Shown here: in pieces, positions 1-8,254 of the stretch
Position numbering within the stretch: the first letter of the stretch is position 1
Layout of the letters: every line of letters starts with the position of its first letter
DNA from: Saksenaea vasiformis B4078
Lineage: Eukaryota > Mucoromycota > Mucoromycetes > Mucorales > Saksenaeaceae
Direction of reading: 5' to 3'
Assembly: GCA_000697055.1 (NCBI GenBank)
Contig: JNDT01000818.1
Coordinates: forward strand, 1 to 12,142
DNA length: 12,142 nucleotides
Notes under the pieces: model-generated
The model's database searches: none
What the model was told of the DNA's origin: nothing
The model's input: the letters and a program-made list of their open reading frames with translations, nothing else
Position numbers and translations under genes: made by a program

Positions 1-215
1 TTTATCAGCTGGTAGAGGTCGAAAGCAGCTAGAAATCGTCAGGTTTTCACTGCAATATTAGATTGATTCGAAAAAAATTCCCATTTTGGAACAGGATAAT
101 CATGATGACAACATCAAGACAATGAATTATGATTTATCTGTTTTACCTACATTGACAGTTGGGCTTCTTTATCTTCCTCCCTAAAATCTCATCATGGTAA
201 AACGAGTAGCATAAT
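1..215. other. 5' flank without a supported gene
   Basis: AT-rich sequence with stops in all frames. I see no coding exon, RNA gene or repeat. It directly precedes the first plausible ATG of the Fanzor-like gene and may hold its promoter or the transposon end, but no specific site can be named. Confidence 0.5.
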
Positions 216-248
216 ATGGATCCACATATTGATAACGTTCAATAATAG

Positions 249-482
249 CTACCTGATCTAAGATTTCACGGAGATGCCAACCTGGACCTTAGTGGCATCA
301 GCAACCGAGATCCAACTCCAAACTACGAACAGCTACTGCAGAATGCGGTGGCTGCAGCGAGAGGACAACCAATATCTAAAGAAAATTATCGAAAGGCTCT
401 CTGGTGGTTACGGCGACGAGGTATTCGAGTTATCTCTCAGATTGATGACTCGAGTTCTCGAGAGGCAGCTTTGGCGGTCATT
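249..482 (+). pseudogene. 5' coding block of the Fanzor-like gene (frame of ATG 216)
   Basis: The frame starting at 249 reads as ordinary protein: a segment NYEQLLQNAVAAARGQPIS is followed by KALWWLRRRGIRVISQI, then TGA at 483. This frame is more protein-like than the overlapping frame with an ATG at 274 up to about position 600. After about 600 the ATG-274 frame looks better (KKRKAPTALGVTDDQIQSEL). I infer frameshifts between these blocks. No domain is recognised. It is placed in the same gene because strand and order fit and the next block follows within about 20 bp of the last stop. Confidence 0.45.
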
Positions 483-1348
483 GTTGCATGAGGTTGATTC
501 CTACTCCGCGCAGAGCCGCTGGTACGCAATGACAGTTACAAATTCCAACACCACAAGAGCAAAAAGGCCAAAACGTACAACCAGTCAAACCCCTATGATG
601 CGTCCTGCTGCGACCAGAAAGGATCCCCAGGTTGAAAAGAAGAGGAAAGCTCCAACTGCGCTTGGCGTAACCGATGATCAGATCCAGTCCGAGCTGCGGC
701 AAGAAATGTAAATAGTATAGGATCTATTCATCCCATATTGACCGTGTTTTAAATAGAAACAAACGACTGAACAGTGAATGGGCACGTATCACAAGAAGAA
801 AACAACCAACCGAAGCACTTTTGCAAAAGTTCAAGGAAAGATGTATGAATAGGAAAAGAGTCCCAAAAGGGCTTATCACAAGTAGCGGAACTTCGGATAA
901 TCTTTATAAGACGTTGAAGACGAAGTATGGAACAACCGCCAGTAGTTATGCTTTGGAGTAGCGACTGAAAAGATACTCGAATGCCTTGTCCATATGGAAT
1001 TCAATGGCTACTGCATTTTATCGGAGGCAACAAAACCAATTGAACAAATTTCAGGGTGCTGCTGGTCCAAGTAAAGGTACCAAGCGAAAAGCTGAAGTTA
1101 GCGACGACAAGGACGATGATAAAGGGTCCAGCGATGACGGGAACGAGGACCCCAGCGATGATGATGATGATGACGACGACGAAGAAAGGCGGAAGGAGTA
1201 CATTCGAGCAGCAACTACAAGCTTGCGAAAGATTGTTCGGCCCGAAACCGACTTCGACATAATGAAGCGTCGGCTGCTAGAGGAGCAGGAAAGAAGTTCA
1301 CGAATTATGAACGCTATGGGACGGGTACTGTCCCATTTCGCCGATATG

Positions 1349-1397
1349 GTATGTACATTATCATATTTTGCTTTGTATTTAAAGTGCTTTGTACTAG
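1349..1397 (+). other. Intron, 49 nt
   Basis: Donor GTATGT follows codon ATG at 1346-1348 and the acceptor is TACTAG. It is phase 0 and joins two open frames that otherwise end within a few codons. Confidence 0.75.
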
Positions 1398-1630
1398 GTC
1401 ATCCATGGTAACGTATATGAATTCCTCGGATATGAGATTTACGACCGACAAGTAAACTTCACGCATGTTTTCCCCGCTGGCTTCCAGTTTGGCGACATTG
1501 GAGCGACTCACGAAATTTCCTCGTTGCCGTTCAAAAATGCGGACGATGTCCGTGATTCCGACATATTCACGTTTCTTCATTTTCAAAACATGTTCTACCG
1601 TTGCGTGGGCTCTGTTAATATACAGCAGTT

Positions 1631-1680
1631 GTAGGTTTTCTAATTAATAGTTGCCTTGAAAACTAACGTTGCCGTTGCAG
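1631..1680 (+). other. Intron, 50 nt
   Basis: Donor GTAGGT, branch-like ACTAAC, pyrimidine-rich tail and acceptor TTGCAG. It is phase 2. Splicing turns the TTG-TAG stop at 1628-1633 into a Leu codon (TT plus A) and enters the long open frame that runs to 1921. Confidence 0.75.
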
Positions 1681-2130
1681 AGCATCATCATCATGGGGTA
1701 AGATTAATTCTGCCTTGCTTTCTCTGGTGCAACGCGAACCGGATGTAGTCAAATCGTCCTTCCTTGCACATTCTATAAAGGAGCTCTATACCGCATCTAA
1801 CAATATGTACCACGGATCCTTGTACCAGCGATCGCTCACAAACGCTATCCGTCTCCTACTTCGCGTCAACCTTGCACTACAGAGAATGCGTAGATACATA
1901 GAACTTGCCAAGGAAAAAGCATAAGAAAAGTCGGAAAAGAAGGAGAAGCGTAAGCGTTCCGACAGGGGGAGAAAGCTGCGAAACAGCAGATCCTATTGGG
2001 TTTCTCAACTCGCAACAGCCACAGCGAATGGTCGTCCTTCTCATGTACTTGATAAGATCCAGCAGAGGATAACAGATACGTTACCAGGCAGACGTTTGGA
2101 AAGGAGGAAAAAAGAGGAGACACAAAGGGC

Positions 2131-3335
2131 AAAGGTCCAGCAATAGTAGACCAGTATGATGGTTATGTGATGGATGAAATGGAAGAAGATCTTGTCAATG
2201 ATAGTGAAGACGAGGATCCCGAAGAGTCTCCAGGGACAAGTTTACAGGCTGCTGCACTTATCAAGGAGACGTCAGCTCGGATCATTCGTGCCTTAGTCGC
2301 CATCGTTCGAATGTTGGTCGAATCTCCGAAGATCCGTCGAACTATCACAGCTAGCGACATTGCAGATGCTGCGCATGAAGGCACCACTTGACCGCCAAAG
2401 AGAGACATGTAACAGCAAAGGTCGCTAATTTCCTTCGACCCTATGTGCCTCGCAGGGCCGAGACAGATGTCCCACCAATGAAGCACGTCCTTACGGTTCT
2501 ACCCATCGCAGCACTATCCAATACCATCAGTCAGATCGTCGGCATGGAAACCAGAATAAACAAATTGTCAGTTGATACCAGTGCTAAATGGAGCCTCTTT
2601 TTATCGGTAGATGGTATATACAAGATTATGGGCGATATGTACGAAATCCCGACTGCCACTGAAGGAGAGTTCATCACCAGCGAGTTCCAAGCCCGAACAA
2701 GGAAAGATGCCGTGGTTGGAGCCTTCTTCGATTTACGGAAGATCGAACAGTTGGTGAAGCGCCGACATCTCTAGTTTAGATGGAAACTTGTTTTCGTAAA
2801 CGAATGGACGGTGCGCCTGATGGGTGATATTGACCAGAGCAGACGACTCCAGATTTCGGCACTTAACACACAGCGAGTTACATCAGCACCCTCCGAGCCA
2901 TCTGCACAGATACCGTTGAGCAGCTCTCGATTAGAGGAAAGAGTCAGCGCCAATTGAGCACAAATCCATCGGTTAGAGACGCAGCTGAAACCTTTGCGGA
3001 AAACAATCCAAGCTCTGGAGAAGGACCGCACGGAATACAATAGGTACACTACCAAACGTCGAGATCCTGCAAAATACCAGATTCTGAAGGAGATTCGCAA
3101 GGAGATCCGAGCCAAGCAACTTGTTGCGATTCAATTGGAAGATCAACTGAAAAAGTCCCGTCGAGAACGCTATCAACTAAATAAGATGAAACAGGATATG
3201 AGAAAGAAGGGAAAGAGAAAGGAGGAGACCACTGAAACCAGACGCCGTCGACGACGGAAACGGAAAAAGCGGGCAAAAAGGGAGCAAACGCAATTGCCGG
3301 AAAATGCAGTGATCACTGAAGGCCACGTTGATCAG
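2131..3335 (+). pseudogene. Central and coiled-coil region of the Fanzor-like gene
   Basis: The frame moves from the one ending near 2090-2120 to one reading IVDQYDGYVMDEMEEDLV. A second shift at 2385-2391 leads into TAKERHVTAKVANFL. From there one frame runs to the 3336 donor, broken by TAG 2772 and TGA 2955. The segment around the TAG (FFDLRKIEQLVKRRHL, stop, FRWKLVFVNEW) resembles the pre-RuvC part of fungal Fanzor-like proteins as I remember them. The stretch from about 2958 to 3290 is heptad-like and very basic, a predicted coiled coil ending in a run of Arg and Lys that could act in nuclear import or RNA binding. The ends of the frameshift regions are approximate. Confidence 0.6.
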
Positions 3336-3383
3336 GTAAGTTAAAATTTATTCTGCCATCGGGATACTTATTCAAGCTTTTAG
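3336..3383 (+). other. Intron, 48 nt
   Basis: Donor GTAAGT after codon CAG at 3333-3335, acceptor CTTTTAG. Phase 0 on both sides. It joins the basic coiled-coil region directly to the RuvC exon, so the RuvC exon's ATG at 3384 is internal rather than a start. Confidence 0.85.
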
Positions 3384-4235
3384 ATGATATCTGCTGCGAG
3401 AAAGCTATTCTGCACCGCTTCCACCCCGGTCTGCGGAGTTGATCCCAGAATCAAGACAACAGCAACGACAGCGATCTCAACATTTGGTAATCTGATAGAA
3501 CGGATTCATCACGTTTGTGAGGGGAAAGCTGACGAACACCAAATGCACGAATACGCTACATGGAACCTGCGGGCATCATACGTCAATCAAGCTACTTTTT
3601 CGAACCGACATTGCCTACGCAGGGAACGAATCAAGCAAGTAAGAGAGGAGAGTACAACTGCAGAAAAAAGGCGAATCGACAGAGAACAGCGTACAAGAGA
3701 GATTCGTACTCTCAAACCCTACCAACGATTAGCGGATACAGAGCGGGAACTTTTTCCAGCGGCAGTATCTTCTCAAACCGCCGTTCATTTTTACGGACAT
3801 TGGCAGCCGAAAAACAGCATGATAAAAGGTCATGCACGCCGAGGGACCAAGCGTCTCCGAGCACAACAACGGCGGAACGGTCTGGCGATCACAGTCAATG
3901 AGTTTAATACGAGCCGAGCTTGCCACTGGTGCTTAAAACCACTTCAGTTACAGAAATATCGAACGACCGATGGTCGAATTAGGCGAAGCAATGGTGCTGT
4001 CCAATGTGTTAATCCACGGTGTTGTACGCTTGTCAAAGGCTGCAGCACCATGAATAGAGATGAAAATGCTGCAAAAAACCTCGCTTTGAAAGGTACTTCC
4101 ATGGCCGTTTCTGTAGATGGCAGCCCTCTTGCACCGTTTAATGCCAAGCAAACGAGCGCGTATGAGCTCGACAGACTTTTGCCCTTCAACCAATCACGGT
4201 TCGAGGCGCGCACCGCCCAGCAGGGCGCTTACTGA
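3384..4235 (+). pseudogene. RuvC nuclease and zinc-ribbon exon of the Fanzor-like gene
   Basis: Within this exon, residues 17-22 (CGVDPR) form RuvC-I with Asp20. The usual position of the RuvC-II Glu (around VHFYGHW, 134-140) has none. Instead Glu173 in TVNEFNTSRAC sits where Fanzors and some TnpBs have their relocated catalytic Glu. The zinc ribbon uses Cys180/Cys183 and Cys208/Cys213. RuvC-III is NRDENAAKNL with Asp226. All three catalytic acids are therefore present. The normal GVDPG has become GVDPR (AGA, one G-to-A change from GGA), a possibly damaging substitution. TGA 4233-4235 abuts a good donor (GTAAGC), so the stop probably arose by mutation (for example from CGA) and is not the true end. 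Confidence 0.85.
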
Positions 4236-4280
4236 GTAAGCACTACTTTTTTCCTTATCGGGTACTAAATTCGACTGTAG
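4236..4280 (+). other. Last intron of the Fanzor-like gene, 45 nt
   Basis: Donor GTAAGC, branch site TACTAA (4263-4268), acceptor CTGTAG. The exon resumes as A-TA at 4281-4283 and is cut at once by the 6.6-kb insertion. Phase 0, and in frame with the displaced exon at 10880. Confidence 0.72.
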
Positions 4281-4281
4281 A

Positions 4282-4283
4282 TA
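4282..4283. repeat. TA target site, left
   Basis: TA immediately outside the left terminus CAGTGC. Tc1/mariner elements duplicate a TA on insertion. The same dinucleotide flanks the outer end of the right arm. Confidence 0.75.
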
Positions 4284-4301
4284 CAGTGCTTTCAACAAGC
4301 A

Positions 4302-4440
4302 ATGTCGCAGCCAGCCAAAAACGAAGTCGTTGGCCAATCAAAATCGATGTCGTTGGTTGGTCAAAATCAATTTCGCACTTTTGGAAATGGAAGTCGTATT
4401 TTTAGAAACTATGTCGTTTGCATTTGAAATGATGTCGTGT
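4302..4440 (+). promoter_or_regulatory. Subterminal iteron array, left outer end
   Basis: Short repeats centred on (A/T)GTCG occur with the GTCG at 4304, 4326, 4349, 4393, 4413 and 4434, plus a degenerate TTCG near 4372. Spacing is 20-23 bp, about two helical turns. The strongest units read AAGTCGTTGG and ATGTCGTTGG. By analogy with transposons that carry subterminal direct repeats, these are candidate transposase binding sites. They lie between the terminus and the transposase start. Confidence 0.55.
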
Positions 4441-4488
4441 TACGATGATTTCTTGGCACTCGAAAAAATATAAAAATGAGGTCTTAAC

Positions 4489-5772
4489 ATGAGTACAATA
4501 TTTTTATTTGAAGATGGGCATGGAAATGTCGTTGATGAGAATGGAGGTCCTGAACCCGTGGAATATATTGTTGATCAGAATGAGTTCATTGTAGAGCCGA
4601 TTGCGACTCACAGTGAGTACTTGAAAAATATGCCCTCCAGTGAATCTTCATCTGTTTGTCCAATGCTGACAGAAAAGCCAAAAGACGAAGACATTCGTAT
4701 GAAAGAGGTAAACACAAAGCGCGATTATGTGCGCTATTCCCTCCAAGATAAGGTTCGCTTTTTCGAACTGAAGATTGAAAAGTGTATGAGCGCATCAGCT
4801 GCAGCGTAGCAGTTGGGCATTCACATTCGGACTGCTCAGAGATGGGTTAAGCAGTACAATATGTGTCCTGATAGCATTTTTGAGGTTTGTAAGCAAATTG
4901 GTCGTAAATGTATCTTGAGCAAAGAGCATAAAACAGCTGTTATCAATTTTATTGATAGTAACCCTTCTGCTTCTGTTGTTGAAGTAACCGAGCATTTGTT
5001 GAATCGGTTCGATGATCTGAAAGTTTCACGTAGCACTGTTTACAATTTCATGAAAAGTGAATGCAACCTTTCGTTGAAGAAGGCTGACTTTCATTCTGTT
5101 GAAAGGAACGGTCCAGCAAAGGTTGAAGAGAGACATGATTGGGTTCGTAAGTGGGAAAATACTGATATGAATTTTTTGACGAATTGCGTGTTTCTTGACG
5201 AGTCAGCTTTCGATATCAATATGAAACGCTCTAGGGCTTGGTCCAAAAAAGGTACGCGTGCCATTGTTACCCGACCAGTAACGAGAGCAAACACGACGTC
5301 GATATTGGGTGCCATCTCTGCTGAAGGTTTGATTACAATTGGTGTCAAAAAACCGAGACCAGCGAAGAAGAGAAAGGCTGAAGGATACATAAGCTCAGGT
5401 ACCGTAATGGGTCATTATATCAGTTTCTTAAAAATGACTCTTGATGAAATGGACAAGCATCCTCACATGAAAGGCTACTATGTAGTCATGGATAATGCAC
5501 CAATCCACACACATGAAAACATAAAGAAGTATATTGAGTATCGAGGATACAAATGCGTGTATCTTCCTACTTACTCCCCTGAGCTTAACCCAATAGAACA
5601 ATTCTGGGCAGTGGCAAAGAGTAAGGTTAAGCGTCATAGGTTTTTGCAGGAAGACACTTTATCAAAAAGAATCACGGAAGCTTGCAATAGTGTGGAGAAA
5701 AGTCATTTCCGAGGTTTCGTTTCGCATTCTTACAACTGCTTGGATAAATGTCGAAACAAAGTGCCCATATAA
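4489..5772 (+). CDS. Tc1-like DD34E transposase, interrupted by an in-frame amber codon (left copy)
   Basis: Cut-and-paste transposase of the Tc1/mariner (IS630-related) superfamily. Starting at ATG 4489 the frame has 427 codons, with TAG at codon 107. Around the stop lies a helix-turn-helix DNA-binding domain (RYSLQDKVRFFELKIEK before it, IRTAQRWVKQY after it). A second helix-turn-helix follows near codons 150-190. The catalytic triad is Asp237 (FLDESAF), Asp335 (VMDNAPIH) and Glu370 (SPELNPIEQFW), with 34 residues between the last two. RPAKKRKA near codons 290-297 looks like a nuclear localisation signal. No intron is evident. Without suppression only a 106-residue N-terminal fragment would be made from this start. 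The stop replaces what is probably Gln (CAG to TAG). The catalytic part is otherwise intact. Confidence 0.88.
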
Positions 5773-5775
5773 TGG

Positions 5776-5800
5776 CAACCAACGACTTCATCAAAAGGCA
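5776..5800 (-). promoter_or_regulatory. Single inner iteron copy, left arm
   Basis: Just after the transposase stop, the minus strand reads GATGAAGTCGTTGGTTGCC, matching the outer-end iterons in the inverse direction. It is the only copy seen on the inner side. The mirror copy in the right arm is at about 9361-9385. Confidence 0.45.
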
Positions 5801-5904
5801 ACAATACAGAAGTAAGAACCACGTAAGTATCAATCAGGTAAGTAATTAGCAATTTTATATCACTTTTTTAAGAGTATTACATCGACTGTCAGTCATTTTA
5901 TGAG

Positions 5905-6261
5905 AAAGCAATCTTCAAATCAATATGCAGTAATGGATAAAAACAATAACTTGGTAGTGATTTTCCTATCAATTAGATTGTTTTGCAACTGTTTTTGTGA
6001 CAAGTGCAGCTATTCAAATTGCATCGTTGAAATAATGGGAAAATGAATGAACAGAAGGTTTCAGTTCACTTTTTTTTTTGACGAAATCAAGTATAATTTA
6101 CTGCTTTACATAGCATTTTCATACTGACGAGATTGGTTAAGTGTATCCATAAGATGTATTGGGTAAAAAAGGAATCATGTAAAAAAAAACGAATCACAAG
6201 CAAAAGAAAAAAAAACGAATCGAAAGGGGAAAATCGTAATTCATTAAGCAAACGTGTTCCT
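5905..6261. other. Non-coding spacer, left arm to nuclease gene 3' end
   Basis: AT-rich, with A and T homopolymers and stops in all frames. It lies downstream of the minus-strand nuclease gene and probably holds its 3' untranslated region. No gene is supported. Short reading frames here follow from poly-A/T composition. Confidence 0.6.
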
Positions 6262-8126
6262 TTACTGTCCATATCGCACAGAACAGCTTCTTGCTCGATC
6301 TTTGCTTCCGTCAATCAGCGTTTCCAAGCTTGCTAATGTTACTTTGTATCTACCAGCTATGGTGGCAGAATCGTCGGATTTTCTGCACAGGCGCCAAAAT
6401 GCCTCGTTAATACCAAGCAACAATTTCATGTTCTTCAAGGATATGAAAGATGGAAGATCATCCAAGGATTGAGGAAAACGAAAATGTGCAATTTCAAAAA
6501 AAGTATAAATCCCATTGGCAACCAAGCGAGAGACAAAAAACGTGATGTTAAACCCTACCATGTGAAGAGATGAAAATATATTAATATCCTATGTGGTTGA
6601 TTTGATTTTTTGACATACCATGAATTTGAAAAGCAAGCGATCCATCCAATTTGTTCACGTCGATTGCATTTTTGTTGAAAATTGCCAATCGAAGGGTGTC
6701 CATGCAGAGAAGGTATTTGCTTGTGTTGCCTTGATTCACTTTCACTTCACCGTGCCCAACACTGCGATCATACTCGAGTTGTTGTTTTTTGGCGATGATT
6801 GCATCTGGTCGCAATTTTCCACCTTCGATTGGAATGGAATTCGTCCAACGTAAATGTACAAGCCTATCCGGATCACAGATTAAGCATGAAAGTAGAGGGT
6901 CAAAGTAAGTACTCCATAGTTCGCTTTTACTGATGTCATTGTTGTCTTTCAATGGTGTGTTTGGTAACTTTTGAATTCTGATCATAAAAAAAAGAGATTA
7001 ATAAAGCATTATGAATAAAAAAAACTAAGCACATAAATATTGCTTACAAATTGGAGATTCCACGAACAAGACGTCTAGGACCATAATCCATATCAGCAGA
7101 CGTGACTGTAAGTTCAACAATGGCTTGCTCTCTTGTTTTAATTGACATGCTAAGATTCGTGATGGTTTTTGTGAGCGTCAGATAATGCTGATCATTGAAA
7201 TCAAGATTGTAGTTCATCGATTCGGAAGACAAAGACGCTGCTAATTCTTCCAATAATTCAATGGAAAATACCTTCGTGGCAATAGAACTGTGCTGATGCT
7301 TGTTTAAGATCAAAATATGCGATAAGGCTGCCAATTCATTGATATAGGGTTCAAGCGGAAGTTTTGTGTGTTTGTTGATCAAATCATGGACAACTGACTT
7401 GTAACTCTCGAACATGAGAGTAATGTTTTTCCCGCGGAAGATCCAGGGGTTAACATTGATATTGTCTGAATTAACATTGGTATCATTGTTGCTGGTAATG
7501 GACGAGGTCGGGTAAAGCTGACAACTTCTATCATCGTCGCTGAGAGAGTTGTCGTCGGTTGTTTCTTGAGCATCATTCGCATTGATATTTTCTTGAGTGT
7601 CAATAGTACAGGCTGTTTCTTGGTATTCAGTAGTGTCTTTGGTGCTTTCTTGAATATCAGTAGTGTCGTCGGTAGTTTCTTGATCGTCAACACCATCGAG
7701 TGTTTCTCGGACAACAGTATTGGCCTTAGCATTCAGACTTCGCAACCTGTGTTCAGCAACAGAGCCAATAAACTTTGTACAAGCTCCATCTGTTCGCAAT
7801 ATGATATCCAATTCCTCTTGCTCGTTCCAAAATCGTTGATAATCAGCAGAACCAGTCCAAGTCTTGTACTCCATTCTAACGCGTTCGTAATGTTGAGTGT
7901 TGCTGATATACTTCGAGAGAATATTGAGGTATCGTTGTTGCGAACTACACTTGTCCAAGCATTGGAACTTTTCAATAAACTTTCTAAAAGTAAGATGGCG
8001 TAGGTTGTCTAAGCACCATTGTGCATCGTCTGGTACTGAAATCTTTGGCTTCTTTCTGGAGAGTGTAGATGCCGATGACTTTTTTTTGGGTAGCAAACGA
8101 AGAAAAGAAGAAGAAAAAAAAGTCAC
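6262..8126 (-). CDS. Predicted PD-(D/E)XK nuclease-fold protein, three exons
   Basis: Exons 8126-7048, 6977-6619 and 6554-6262 join with matching phases (2, then 1) to give about 576 codons ending in TAA. The C-terminal half fits the restriction-endonuclease-like fold: a helix with SELWSTYFDPLL, a strand LVHLRWTNS, then LRPDAII (Asp418) and GHGEVKV (Glu437, Lys439), the PD...ExK signature, followed by a helix and strands. The family function is unknown to me. I recall similar proteins as multi-copy hypothetical families in Mucorales. The N-terminal half has a basic start, a helical region and an acidic linker at about residues 147-191 with five QE(T/S/N) units every 9-10 residues. No zinc finger or helicase domain is visible. 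The start is unresolved: position 8126 is GTG, and the frame stays open without an ATG up to 8231 and beyond. It is the only gene between the inverted arms. Confidence 0.7.
6555..6618 (-). other. Intron 2 of the nuclease gene, 64 nt
   Basis: On the minus strand, donor GTATGT and acceptor GGTAG. Phase 1, rebuilding a Gly codon (G plus GG) so that QIHG runs on into FNITFFVSRL. Confidence 0.85.
6978..7047 (-). other. Intron 1 of the nuclease gene, 70 nt
   Basis: On the minus strand, donor GTAAGC, a long T-rich tract and acceptor GATCAG. Phase 2, rebuilding a Leu codon (TT plus A) and joining RGISN to IQKLPNTPL. Confidence 0.85.
7554..7688 (-). repeat. Acidic QE-type repeat inside the nuclease protein
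   Basis: Five degenerate units of 9-10 residues, each with Gln-Glu followed by Thr, Ser or Asn and then Asp/Thr-rich sequence (for example DDQETTDDTTD). It forms a probably disordered acidic linker between the N-terminal helical part and the nuclease-like domain. Confidence 0.6.
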
Positions 8127-8231
8127 ACATGAACTTTGAATCGGCGATTTTTGTGAAAAATTCTCATGATTGCTGGGATGTTTATTCCTTTGGCTTAAAT
8201 CTTCCAGTTGAAAGGTAATGATGGTAAGAGA
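8127..8231 (-). other. Probable upstream extension of nuclease exon 1
   Basis: The frame of the long exon stays open upstream for 35 codons with no ATG (SLTIITFQLEDLSQRNKHP and onward). On the minus strand, position 8231 follows a CAG acceptor, with a second AG ending at 8242. A perfect TACTAAC lies 25-35 nt further upstream. This suggests that exon 1 begins here after an intron that contains the minisatellite. Confidence 0.45.
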
Positions 8232-8254
8232 CTGATTTGGACTACAATTGTGGA

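Larger units (their letters stand above)
732..1924 (+). pseudogene. Spliced N-terminal region of the Fanzor-like gene (unknown domain)
   Basis: The first exon block runs to 1348 with one TAG at 959. It is rich in Lys and Arg, then has an acidic stretch with eight consecutive Asp (near 1158-1182). The exon at 1398-1630 (VIHGNVYEFLGYEIYD onward) has no stop in its frame. Its junctions are phase 0 at 1348/1398 and phase 2 at 1630/1681. After the second junction the frame continues (ASSSWGKINSALLSLV) to a TAA at 1922, beyond which the same frame stays protein-like (EKSEKKEKRKRSDRG) to about 2090. Two independent splices restoring one frame is good evidence for a genuine gene. I do not recognise the domain, and it could be a gene separate from the RuvC part. 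Confidence 0.6.
216..4283 (+). pseudogene. Fanzor-like (TnpB-related) RNA-guided nuclease gene, decayed, main part
   Basis: Fanzors are eukaryotic relatives of TnpB, RNA-guided RuvC DNA nucleases usually carried by transposons. The call rests on the RuvC and zinc-ribbon exon at 3384-4235. Upstream coding blocks are joined by short phase-compatible introns at 1349-1397, 1631-1680 and 3336-3383, with another at 4236-4280. The proposed start is ATG 216 (MDPHIDNVQ), followed at once by TAA and TAG in frame. Further in-frame stops are TAG 959, TAA 1922, TAG 2772, TGA 2955 and TGA 4233. Frame changes are needed near 600-730, 2090-2120 and 2385-2391. Most stops could be C-to-T changes of CAA, CAG or CGA. 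The coding length of about 1,340 codons is long for a Fanzor, so the 5' third could be a fused or separate gene. The final exon lies beyond the large insertion, at 10880-11020. The gene is not functional as it stands. Confidence 0.72.
4284..5904 (+). mobile_element. Left arm: Tc1-like element, 5' end outward
   Basis: 1,621 bp matching the right arm in inverse orientation. The two differences I found are T at 4410 and T at 5893, both C in the other arm. The outer end has a clear CAGTG terminus. The inner shared sequence stops after TTTTATGAG and has no obvious terminal inverted repeat partner. The nearest CAGT on the inner side (inside a GACTGTCAGTC palindrome at 5884-5894) is followed by TC, not TA. 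Confidence 0.85.

Noticed and set aside
274..711. Stand-alone 145-residue protein starting at ATG 274
   Set aside because: Up to about position 600 the frame of ATG 216 is more protein-like, and only the later part of this frame looks coding. It is best seen as frameshifted pieces of one decayed gene.
1314..1586. 90-codon minus-strand reading frame as a gene
   Set aside because: It is the antisense of intron 1349-1397 and exon 1398-1630, whose plus-strand frame splices in phase on both sides.
216..4809. UAA/UAG reassigned to glutamine in this genome
   Set aside because: Many stops fall where Gln is plausible, but the Fanzor-like gene also has TGA stops and frameshifts, and the nuclease gene ends with a normal TAA where its homology-like region finishes. 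Decay is the simpler reading.
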